The notes under the pieces are model-generated. The model did no database searches and had not been told where the DNA came from. It saw only the letters and a program-made list of their open reading frames with translations. Both the position numbers and the translations under genes were made by a program. This document shows, one piece after another, positions 1 through 8,178 of a DNA stretch of 40,709 nucleotides. The DNA comes from an uncultured Bacilli bacterium (GTDB lineage Bacteria; Bacillota_I; Bacilli_A; RF39; UBA660), in NCBI GenBank assembly GCA_947627925.1, contig CANQXW010000007.1, positions 1-40,709 of the forward strand, in the 5' to 3' direction. Position 1 is the first letter of the stretch. Each line of letters opens with the position of its first letter.

Positions 1-597
1 GAGTTCTATCCTTATGATCTTTCTGATACCATCGCTGCTGATGAAACTTACATTAAAATCTTAGGTAAAACCAATTATGTTTTCTTTTGGTTTGATGCCA
101 TTAAGAAGATTGTTACTTCTTATCGTGTCTTCGATAAACGTGATTCTTTATCTTCCATTAAAGCCGCTTATTCTACCTTAATCAAATATGATTCTTTACC
201 TCAATCTTTAAAAGTCATTTCCGATGGAAATCCTATCTATAATGTTGCTAACCAGTATTGGTCTCAAAATGGCTTGCCTTTTCAACTTTTCCAGGTTATT
301 GGTCTTACAAATCAAGATGATATCTCTAAAGAATATCGTTCTCAAAAACAAATCATTGAACGTTTTAATCGTACTTTAAAATATTATTATCGTCCTAAAG
401 GTGGTTTTTCTTCTCTTGATAATGCCAATTCTTACATGGTCTTATTTGCTACTTACAACAACTTCTTAAGACCTAACAAAGCCCTTGATTGGAAAACTCC
501 AGTTCAACTTCCTGAACTTATTGGTATTTCCAATATGCCTAACAAATGGATTGAACTTCTTAACCTCGGTTACAAATATTCCGATATTTACGCTTAA
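1..597 (+). CDS. DDE transposase of an IS element (5' end truncated by window edge; IS6/IS240-like domain suspected)
   Basis: Frame 1 is open from base 1 to TAA at 595-597. The translation has ADETYIKI, VISDGN and KQIIERFNRTLK, consistent with a DDE triad and the ERFNRTLK/YNNFLRPNKAL C-terminal signature of IS transposases. The ORF track starts only at an internal Met (274). Confidence 0.85.
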   Translation, partial: EFYPYDLSDTIAADETYIKILGKTNYVFFWFDAIKKIVTSYRVFDKRDSLSSIKAAYSTLIKYDSLPQSLKVISDGNPIYNVANQYWSQNGLPFQLFQVIGLTNQDDISKEYRSQKQIIERFNRTLKYYYRPKGGFSSLDNANSYMVLFATYNNFLRPNKALDWKTPVQLPELIGISNMPNKWIELLNLGYKYSDIYA

Positions 598-890
598 GTT
601 AAAACTTTATTCCTTTTAACTTCTTTTCACCATGTCGTTTTTTATTAATTACTATTTTCAAAGAACATTTTTCCATCTTTTTTGATAGATCTATATCAAG
701 ATTTGCATCTTAATATCTTTTCCTTCCAGCATAATCAGTTTTCCATAAAACTTTTCACACTATCGTGTTTATAATACCGAATACAGATAACAACTAAAAA
801 TAATTTATGTTAACAACTACATAAATACTTCTACTCTTCTTATCTTATATGTTTATTATATAATACCCCCCCCCGGTGTCAAGTTTTGAA
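598..890. mobile_element. Presumed 3' flank/end of the IS element; ends near a 9-bp poly-C tract and GGTGTCAAGTTTTGAA (candidate terminal repeat)
   Basis: No coding potential after the transposase stop. The other IS end lies outside the window, so the terminal repeat cannot be verified. Confidence 0.3.
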
Positions 891-927
891 TTTTATTTTG
901 TTGATAATTGTATATGAATTTTTTCAC

Positions 928-953
928 GAAAAAACAAGGTATAACGCCTTGTT
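928..953 (-). terminator. Rho-independent terminator after the GNAT gene
   Basis: On minus strand ACAAGG-CGTTATA-CCTTGT followed by TTTTT. Confidence 0.7.
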
Positions 954-1408
954 TATTTTAAATCCCAAATTAATGTCCTTCTCTTATCTTTAAAACCTAT
1001 CTTATAATATAATTCTCTAGCAATTATATTTTGTTCCATCACATTAATTTCTATTTTAGAAGTATTATTTTCTTTAACCCAATTGCTAAATTCATCTATT
1101 AACTTTTTTCCTATTCCTAAATGTCGATAATCATCATCTACATATAAAGCATCTATTTGAGCAATATTTTCTTTTGTTCCTTCTAGTGGCTTTAGATAAC
1201 CATAAATAAATCCTACGGCTTTATTATCATCTTTAGCCATTAAAAGACATTTTTCTGGATTACCTTTAATATGTCTATAAAAATCTTTAACAACAAAAGT
1301 AGAATCTATCGAATCATCATATTTTCTTTCATCTTGAATAAGAAGAGTCAAAAATTCATCAGCTACTTTATAATCTTCATCGTTAGCTTTTGTAATTATT
1401 ATTTCCAT
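953..1408 (-). CDS. GNAT family N-acetyltransferase
   Basis: 151 aa; YVDDDYRHLGIGKKLIDEF is acetyl-CoA binding motif A and NIIARELYYKIGFK is motif B. Confidence 0.9.
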   Translation of the reverse strand: MEIIITKANDEDYKVADEFLTLLIQDERKYDDSIDSTFVVKDFYRHIKGNPEKCLLMAKDDNKAVGFIYGYLKPLEGTKENIAQIDALYVDDDYRHLGIGKKLIDEFSNWVKENNTSKIEINVMEQNIIARELYYKIGFKDKRRTLIWDLK

Positions 1409-1415
1409 AAATTAC

Positions 1416-3113
1416 CTACTTTAAATTATCTTTAATGTATTTACTAGTATATTCTAAAGCTTCATCAATACTCATTTCTTGATAATCTTCTTTATTTCTT
1501 TCTTTAACTTCTATAAGATTATTTTCTACTTTTTTACCTATAGTTAAACGAAGGGGGATACCAATTAAATCCATATCTTTAAATTTAACTCCTGGTCTTT
1601 CATCTCGATCATCTAGTAAAACATCAATTCCTAATTGTTTTAAATTTTGATAAATTTTTTCAGAAATTTCAACTTGTTTAGAATCTTTATTATCAATTAA
1701 AACAATACATACTTCATAAGGAGCAATATTAACTGGGAATATCATGCCATGTTCATCATTATTTTGTTCAATTACAGAAGCTAATATTCTTCCTGGACCA
1801 ATACCATAACAACCCATTACTACTGGTAATGATTTATTATTTTCATCTAAATAAGTAAGACCTAATTTTTCAGAATATTTTGTTCCTAATTTAAAGATAT
1901 TACCTATTTCAATACCTTTTTTAAAATATAACTTTCCGCCACATATAGGGCAAGTATCTCCTTCTTTAACATTAACAATATCTCCAACTAAATCATATTC
2001 AAAATCATCAATATTAGCATTGATATAATGATAACCTAATTTATTGGCACCACAACAGAAATTTTGCATATTTAAAATTTCTCTATCAATTACAATCTTC
2101 GCTTTTAAATCAATGGGTCCAGTAAAACCTGGAACAGCATTACTTGTCGCAATTAAAGCATCATCAGCAAAATTAATTTCTCCAACTCCTAAAAGTTTAG
2201 AAGCCTTAACTAAATTTAATTCCCGATCTCCTCTTACAAAGAAAATAACTAGTTCATCATTAGCTTTCATAAGTAAGGCTTTAATAGATTTTTTAACATC
2301 TAATTTTAAATATTCACATACTTCTTCAATTGTTTCTTTATTAGGAGTTTCTACTAATTCTAATTTTTTCTTTTCTTCTTTCTTCTCTTCTTTACTTATT
2401 ACTTCTGATACTTCTAGATTAGAGGCATAATCACAATTATCACATAATACTAGAATATCTTCCCCAATATCGGTAACAGCTTGATATTCTTCAGATAATG
2501 AACCACCCATTACCCCAGTATCAGCTTTAACTATTTTATAATCAAGACCAATGCGGTCAAAGATTTTATTATAAGCATCTCGCATTTGATGATAAGAAAC
2601 ATCTAATCCTTTTTCATCTCTATCAAATGAATAAGCATCTTTCATAATAAATTCTCTTACTCTAATAAGTCCATATCTTGGCCTTGGCTCATCTCTAAAT
2701 TTATCAGCTTGCTGATAAATAGTAAATGGTAAATCTTTATAACTATTTACCACCGCTTTAGCCGCAATGGTAAATAATTCTTCATGCGTTGGACCTAAAG
2801 CATAAGGTTTTGCATATCTATCTTGTAAGCGAAACATACTGCTACCTAATGATGCTACTCTTCCACAAGCCTCATAATATTCTTCAGGAATTAAACTAGG
2901 CATTAATACTTCTTCAGCTCCCGCATTATCCATTTCTTCTTTAACTATTTTCTTAATTTTATCAATTACTTTTAATCCCATCGGCAAATACATGTATATT
3001 CCTGCCCCAACTTTTTTAATCATGCCACTACGCACTAAAAGATTGCCACTTCTACTTTCTTCATCTTTGGCATCTTCTCTTAAGGTGTAAAAATAACTTC
3101 CTTTTAATTTCAT
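1416..3113 (-). CDS. proS: Proline--tRNA ligase (with inserted YbaK-type editing domain)
   Basis: 565 aa; class II aaRS motifs (GPTHEELFT, FRDEPRPRYGLIRVREFIMKDAYSFD) and a bacterial ProRS-type N-terminus. Confidence 0.97.
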   Translation of the reverse strand: MKLKGSYFYTLREDAKDEESRSGNLLVRSGMIKKVGAGIYMYLPMGLKVIDKIKKIVKEEMDNAGAEEVLMPSLIPEEYYEACGRVASLGSSMFRLQDRYAKPYALGPTHEELFTIAAKAVVNSYKDLPFTIYQQADKFRDEPRPRYGLIRVREFIMKDAYSFDRDEKGLDVSYHQMRDAYNKIFDRIGLDYKIVKADTGVMGGSLSEEYQAVTDIGEDILVLCDNCDYASNLEVSEVISKEEKKEEKKKLELVETPNKETIEEVCEYLKLDVKKSIKALLMKANDELVIFFVRGDRELNLVKASKLLGVGEINFADDALIATSNAVPGFTGPIDLKAKIVIDREILNMQNFCCGANKLGYHYINANIDDFEYDLVGDIVNVKEGDTCPICGGKLYFKKGIEIGNIFKLGTKYSEKLGLTYLDENNKSLPVVMGCYGIGPGRILASVIEQNNDEHGMIFPVNIAPYEVCIVLIDNKDSKQVEISEKIYQNLKQLGIDVLLDDRDERPGVKFKDMDLIGIPLRLTIGKKVENNLIEVKERNKEDYQEMSIDEALEYTSKYIKDNLK

Positions 3114-3154
3114 CTATTTGCCTTCTTTCTAGTTAATATTATAATCTAAATAGA

Positions 3155-3187
3155 AAAAGTAGTCTAGTTTAAAACTAAAACTACTAT
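3155..3187 (-). terminator. Terminator after the MDR dehydrogenase
   Basis: AGTAGTTTTAGTTT..AAACTAGACTACT imperfect stem followed by TTTTT on the minus strand. Confidence 0.5.
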
Positions 3188-3221
3188 AATTTAAATTCTT
3201 TTTCAATTTGCAATCTATTTA

Positions 3222-4235
3222 TTATTTATTGGGATCAACCATGATTTTTATTTCATTAGATGAACCACTAGTTAAATCTTCATAAGCATTTTGAACATCA
3301 TCTAAACCAATTCTTTTAGTGACAAATTTTAATACATCAATTTCTTTATTCGCAATCATATCAATGCATTTAGCAAATTCTTCTTTTGTATAAGCAATTG
3401 CTCCGATTAAATGAGCTTCTTTCATAACAGCACTAACACTAGCAAAATTAATTGGACTCATAGAAACTCCCACTAAAATAACCGTACCACCTGGTTTAAC
3501 TAAAGAAACCGCACTATTAACAGCAGGAGTATTGCCACAACATTCAATTACTTTATCAAAAGCATTATTGTGTTTTTCCATTTCTTCTTTATCTAAAGCA
3601 TTAAGCCATTCATCAGCAGCGCCTAATTTAATAGCTAACTCTCCTCTTTTAGGATTCGTTTCAGAAACAACTACTTTACTAGCGCCACTTTTTTTGGAAA
3701 ACATAGCACTAACTAAACCAATTATCCCCCCACCAACAACTAAGACTTGATCACCAACTTTAACATCAGCTAAATTAATAGCGTGATAGCCAACTGCAGT
3801 TGGCTCTACTAAGGCTCCTTCTTCATCACTCATATTATCAGGAATCTTTAAAACCATATCGCTTCTAACTTTAAGTCTTGGAGCAAGACCACCAGGATTA
3901 TCTAAAGATAAACCACTGGCATGATCCCAAGTTTCAAGGCAATAATGAATATTGCCACTTAAACAAGCCTCACAATAACCACAAGGTGAGATAGGTAGCG
4001 CTGTTACTCTATCACCAACTTTTAAATCTTCTCTTCCTCCATTATCTACAACTACACCACAGTATTCATGACCCATAATAAGACCAACTGGCATACCTAT
4101 TTCAAAATAATGTAAATCAGAGCCACAAATGCCTGTTTTCTTAACATCAATTAAAACTTTGCCATCTTCTTTTTGGGGTTCTGCTATTTCTTTAATTTCA
4201 AATTTTCTTTCCCCTTTTATTGCTACACATTTCAT
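3222..4235 (-). CDS. Zinc-dependent alcohol/polyol dehydrogenase (MDR superfamily)
   Basis: 337 aa; GICGSDLHYF, GHEYCGVV and Zn-binding CGYCEACLSGNIHYC, plus Rossmann VLVVGGGIIGL. Confidence 0.92.
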   Translation of the reverse strand: MKCVAIKGERKFEIKEIAEPQKEDGKVLIDVKKTGICGSDLHYFEIGMPVGLIMGHEYCGVVVDNGGREDLKVGDRVTALPISPCGYCEACLSGNIHYCLETWDHASGLSLDNPGGLAPRLKVRSDMVLKIPDNMSDEEGALVEPTAVGYHAINLADVKVGDQVLVVGGGIIGLVSAMFSKKSGASKVVVSETNPKRGELAIKLGAADEWLNALDKEEMEKHNNAFDKVIECCGNTPAVNSAVSLVKPGGTVILVGVSMSPINFASVSAVMKEAHLIGAIAYTKEEFAKCIDMIANKEIDVLKFVTKRIGLDDVQNAYEDLTSGSSNEIKIMVDPNK

Positions 4236-4307
4236 ATTATCACCATTATTATTATATCAAATACCAATTATTTTATAAAATAGTTTTCCTATTTTGTTGA
4301 CATATAT

Positions 4308-5573
4308 TTAAGAAAAACATTTAGTAATTTTCCCTATTAATAATTTCTTTATTTCTTCATCACCAATATAATTTATTGAAAATGTTTTATAACCTATCTT
4401 ATTGATACTGGCTCCACAGTGATATACTTCTTCTTTATCAATTATAAAATAACGATCATGATAACTATTATCATAATATACTTTTAAATTATGATATTGT
4501 TTATTATATCTATCAATATCTTGTTCTGTTAATAAATTATTCTTTTTAGTTATTATTTTTACTTTTACAGATAATCTTTTAATAATATCTAATATAGTAT
4601 TATCCGCATAATTATCCACAATTATTAATTCTTTTTCAGCACTTTTAAATATCTCTAATATTTTGGAATAAGCATCATATATTTGACCATTAAAATATAT
4701 GTCATTTGCACTTTTTCCTTTTTCTTCAAATTTATTAAATGACTCTTGTAATTTTTTTATATCATCATCATGTCTTAAAACCATATTATTGATAGCGTTT
4801 TGTTGAAATAAATTACTAGAAATATATTTTCGCATCAAAACAAAAGCATCCATTATTGCAATACTTACTTTAGCAGCCACATCACTTTTTAAAACTGTGG
4901 CAAGCATTGCTACGCCCTGCTCTGTAAATGCTCTTACATCATATCTTCGACCACCAAAATTGTTATTTTCCAAACTTGAGGTCGAAAATTTCGACCTCAA
5001 GTTGAGGTATTCTTCCATGTCTAATTTGAAGCTAAATCTTTCTGGAAATTTAAATAAATTGTTTCTTACTGCCTCATTTATTCTCTTAGTTTCGACTTGA
5101 TATAATTTTGCTAAATCGCTATCCAACATCACTTGTTGTCCTCTTACTTCATAGATTAAATCCTCGATTTTATGCGGGTTTGCGCGCATTTCTACTAAAT
5201 CAAAATTTTTAGCATCTTGAAAATCATTTAATATTTTTTTGTAAATTTTTTCTTTGTTTTCATTTCTTATTAAACTATTTAAAACCTCGATTCCTTCTAA
5301 AGAAAACACGTATGGCAAGTACTTAACATGTTGTCCTTTTTTGACTTCTAAGGTTTCAAATTGAAACCTTAAAGCATCATATTCTTCCTTGGTCAGTTGA
5401 AAACAAATGTCGTTTGAAAACCTATTTTCATTTCTTTTGACTATTAAATTGATTGACTTTGTTCCATTCTTACATTCATATAATTTGGCTAGATCACTAT
5501 CTAGCATTACCCTTTTTCCTCTTACCTCATAAACTAAATTTTCTTTTACAATTTTTTCAATTTGATTATTCAT
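4308..5573 (-). CDS. Tandem ORF6N-domain protein with C-terminal PLD-like domain
   Basis: 421 aa; two copies of IYEVRGxxVMLDSDLAKLYxxxTKxIN...LRxxF.T (ORF6N). C-terminal ELIIVDNYADNTILDII...YHDRYFIIDKEEVYHCGASINKIG resembles a PLD-like HxK/R..D half-site. Confidence 0.85.
   Translation of the reverse strand: MNNQIEKIVKENLVYEVRGKRVMLDSDLAKLYECKNGTKSINLIVKRNENRFSNDICFQLTKEEYDALRFQFETLEVKKGQHVKYLPYVFSLEGIEVLNSLIRNENKEKIYKKILNDFQDAKNFDLVEMRANPHKIEDLIYEVRGQQVMLDSDLAKLYQVETKRINEAVRNNLFKFPERFSFKLDMEEYLNLRSKFSTSSLENNNFGGRRYDVRAFTEQGVAMLATVLKSDVAAKVSIAIMDAFVLMRKYISSNLFQQNAINNMVLRHDDDIKKLQESFNKFEEKGKSANDIYFNGQIYDAYSKILEIFKSAEKELIIVDNYADNTILDIIKRLSVKVKIITKKNNLLTEQDIDRYNKQYHNLKVYYDNSYHDRYFIIDKEEVYHCGASINKIGYKTFSINYIGDEEIKKLLIGKITKCFS
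4973..5003. repeat. Palindrome P1, 15-bp arms around a 1-bp centre, inside second ORF6N domain
   Basis: AACTTGAGGTCGAAA-A-TTTCGACCTCAAGTT. Confidence 0.97.
5349..5371. repeat. Palindrome P2, 11-bp arms around a 1-bp centre, inside first ORF6N domain
   Basis: TAAGGTTTCAA-A-TTGAAACCTTA. Confidence 0.97.
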
Positions 5574-5601
5574 ATTACCAAAACCCTCCTTCTATTTTTT
5601 T

Positions 5602-5630
5602 CTCTAAGGTTCCAAATTGGAACCTTAGAG
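5602..5630. repeat. Palindrome P3, 14-bp arms, just upstream of the ORF6N gene
   Basis: CTCTAAGGTTCCAA-A-TTGGAACCTTAGAG. Confidence 0.97.
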
Positions 5631-5783
5631 CTCATAAATAACCTCTTGCTTGTTTGTAAAAATTCAAGCCTTTTTATTTGTTTAATAAAGTTTTACTACC
5701 TTGCTGTATGATAACTATATCATCGAACTGTTGTTTTGACAAGCCTTTTTGGCAAATTTTAACAAATTTCTTCGCATTTTAAA

Positions 5784-5812
5784 ATTTGCGGTTTCAATTT
5801 GAAACCGCAAAT
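5784..5812. repeat. Palindrome P4, 14-bp arms, intergenic between ORF6N gene and GH25 gene
   Basis: ATTTGCGGTTTCAA-T-TTGAAACCGCAAAT. Confidence 0.97.
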
Positions 5813-5840
5813 GCTATTTTTTATTATATTTTAATCAGAT

Positions 5841-7034
5841 TTATAAATATAAGACATCAATATCTACATCATTATTTATGCCATCAATATGGCCATTATT
5901 ACAAACTTGCCACATCATATATTTACCTTGATAAGAACTAGTATTAAAATCTTTAGTATAATGGGCTAACCAAACTGGATAGTCTTTTTTATTTTTCCAA
6001 ATAGTTTCTAAATAAAATTTACTACTATAAAGCATTGCTTTATAACCAGATTCTTCTAAAGTATCCATATAAGTATTAGCAATTTCATTTATTTCATGGA
6101 AACTTAATTTATAACTATTCCACTTACTCCAGTTTTCCCAGTCAAAAGCAATTGGTAAATCTAATTTCTCTCCATCTAATTTATCTACAACCCATTTGGC
6201 GTGTTCTTTAACTTCATTAGTAGATCCTGCAACAGTAAAGAAATAAACTCCTACTTTTAAACCGGCTTCTTTAGCTTTTCTAATATTACTGGCATAATAT
6301 TCATCATCATATAGCTCTCTTGTTGTTTGTCCTTGATAACCAATTCGCATCATAACGAATGACGCTCCTGCTTGCTTTACTTTTTCATAATCAATATCTT
6401 CTTGCCATTTAGAAACATCTATTCCTATTTCCGTATTATCTTTTTTATGTTTATTATAAACATCCTGAAATTCAGTAACAACCTTTTCGGTTGGAGTACT
6501 AGGAGTAGAATCATTTTCTTTCTTTTTAATAACATTTAAAGTAACATTAACATCTTTTTGATTTTTAGATGAATCACTTAAATGATAAACTAATTTATAA
6601 GTTCCTACTTTATTTAAATCATATAATCCTTCTATCTCACAAGTAATATTGCCATCATATTCATCCCCATAAGAGATTAAATTACATATATCTTCATCAT
6701 AACCAACCTCGACTGTTTTATTAGTGCCACTAAAAACAATCGGAGCCTTACTATCAACCACATTAATATCAAATTTATAAACGTATTTTTTCTTCTCGAA
6801 CCGATATTCTACTTCTACTTCCTTTTTCCCTAAAGTATTCGTATCTAATAACTTATTCTTTGATAAAATTTCGACATTATTTAAATTATCAATCAAATCA
6901 TTTAAATAAATATCACTATAAACTTCCACTGTATCCATTATTGATTTAACATTTTCTCCCGTGGTATCCTCTATTATTTTTTCACTACAACCACAAACCA
7001 AGAAACACATTAAAACTATTAATATTTTTTTCAT
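5841..7034 (-). CDS. GH25 (lysozyme-like) lipoprotein with DUF5011/Ig-like region
   Basis: 397 aa; lipobox LVCGC, Ig-like VVDSKAPIVFSG..TVEVGYD, and GH25 IGIDVSKWQEDIDYEKVKQAG...FVMMRIGYQG...PIAFDWENW. Confidence 0.92.
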   Translation of the reverse strand: MKKILIVLMCFLVCGCSEKIIEDTTGENVKSIMDTVEVYSDIYLNDLIDNLNNVEILSKNKLLDTNTLGKKEVEVEYRFEKKKYVYKFDINVVDSKAPIVFSGTNKTVEVGYDEDICNLISYGDEYDGNITCEIEGLYDLNKVGTYKLVYHLSDSSKNQKDVNVTLNVIKKKENDSTPSTPTEKVVTEFQDVYNKHKKDNTEIGIDVSKWQEDIDYEKVKQAGASFVMMRIGYQGQTTRELYDDEYYASNIRKAKEAGLKVGVYFFTVAGSTNEVKEHAKWVVDKLDGEKLDLPIAFDWENWSKWNSYKLSFHEINEIANTYMDTLEESGYKAMLYSSKFYLETIWKNKKDYPVWLAHYTKDFNTSSYQGKYMMWQVCNNGHIDGINNDVDIDVLYL

Positions 7035-7072
7035 ATTTACTCCTTAAGTATTATTATATTATGATTTAATTC

Positions 7073-7103
7073 TAAAAAAAAGATGTTATTTTACCAACAT
7101 CTT
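7073..7103 (-). terminator. Rho-independent terminator overlapping stop of 7102..7389
   Basis: AAGATGTT-GGTAAAAT-AACATCTT followed by TTTTTT on the minus strand. Confidence 0.85.
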
Positions 7104-7389
7104 ATAAGTATTCAATAACTTTAATATTTTTATTTAACTTAGCAATTAAATCATCAGGTTCGTATTTCGAAAATATGCCAACAAAATGACTATGATCATT
7201 TAAAAACATATCGTAATATTCTAAAAATATTTTTTGATAATTAGTAACTCCTAATTCTTTTAAATAACTAATATTCTTTCCAACTAATTTCTTATGTTCT
7301 TTAATGGCATCAATTAATTTTTTCGGAGAATTATTTAAAAATTCCGCAATATCTTCTTTATTAAAATCATATTTTTCTAAAAATTTCAT
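7102..7389 (-). CDS. Hypothetical protein (95 aa)
   Basis: Intact ORF packed 2 bp after the upstream ORF; part of an apparent three-gene unit. Confidence 0.75.
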   Translation of the reverse strand: MKFLEKYDFNKEDIAEFLNNSPKKLIDAIKEHKKLVGKNISYLKELGVTNYQKIFLEYYDMFLNDHSHFVGIFSKYEPDDLIAKLNKNIKVIEYL

Positions 7390-7391
7390 TT

Positions 7392-8168
7392 TTATCTTCC
7401 CCTTCCCGAATTAACCATAAATTCATCTGGTACTAAATCATTGAAGCTCACATATTCACCATTAGTATCTAATGTATCCATTGTCATATCATCAAAAGCA
7501 TTAAGTCCTAATTCATCTTGCATAGATTCTCTTGTATAATCTCCGGTAGGGTTTTCCGGTCCAAAATTGAATTTATCAATTTCTTCTAAATTTGATTTAA
7601 TATCTTGATATCTTTCAATTCTGGAATCTAAATCTTTTAAATCATCGCTCGTATTCATGAAATCATCATATCTTTCGATATCTTTTGGCTCTTCTAATGT
7701 TACACTTGCTGGACTTACTTCTGCACTTACAACCGGACTTTCTTCAGTCTTAACTTCTTCAACTTCTTCGCTAAATTCTTTTCCCCATTCTTTAGTATCA
7801 AATAAGAAACTTTTATAAGTGCCATCAGGATTTCTATATTCATGTTTCGTTTGAATGCAATATTTTATTTTCTTAAATAAATCTAAAGCGTCCCAAATTA
7901 AGGCTTCAGGATTTTGCGAATATAAATCAGTCGCATTAACTTCATGTAATATATCAAATTGTTTAGCAAAATTTTCTAAAGTCATAACTTTAACTTCTCT
8001 AGCTTTCGTAATATAAACACTTTGACTTCTTAAAAAATCTAAAGATCTTTTTAACTCATCATAATCAACATAAGCCAAAGAAGGCATAAATTTATCTTCT
8101 ACTTTTGCTCTTTCTTCTTCACTTAAATCTGTAAATAAATCTAATTTATCTTTTAAACCTTTCTCCAT
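7392..8168 (-). CDS. Hypothetical acidic protein (258 aa)
   Basis: Intact ORF with RBS-like AGGAGG upstream; Glu/Asp-rich, no domain recognised. Confidence 0.8.
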   Translation of the reverse strand: MEKGLKDKLDLFTDLSEEERAKVEDKFMPSLAYVDYDELKRSLDFLRSQSVYITKAREVKVMTLENFAKQFDILHEVNATDLYSQNPEALIWDALDLFKKIKYCIQTKHEYRNPDGTYKSFLFDTKEWGKEFSEEVEEVKTEESPVVSAEVSPASVTLEEPKDIERYDDFMNTSDDLKDLDSRIERYQDIKSNLEEIDKFNFGPENPTGDYTRESMQDELGLNAFDDMTMDTLDTNGEYVSFNDLVPDEFMVNSGRGR

Positions 8169-8178
8169 ATTATTCCTC

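Noticed and set aside
2044-2430. 128-aa ORF on plus strand inside proS
   Set aside because: Fully antisense to a well-supported proS frame; Lys/Ser-rich composition typical of shadow ORFs.
3114-3221. Possible T-box leader upstream of proS
   Set aside because: The gap is only about 108 bp and is occupied by the previous gene's terminator; no T-box motif (GGGTGGNACCGCG) seen.
5488-5505. GCTAGAT-CACT-ATCTAGC dyad in ORF6N domain 1
   Set aside because: Short 7-bp arms, absent from domain 2 at the equivalent site, and lacks the GGT..ACC core of the other palindromes.
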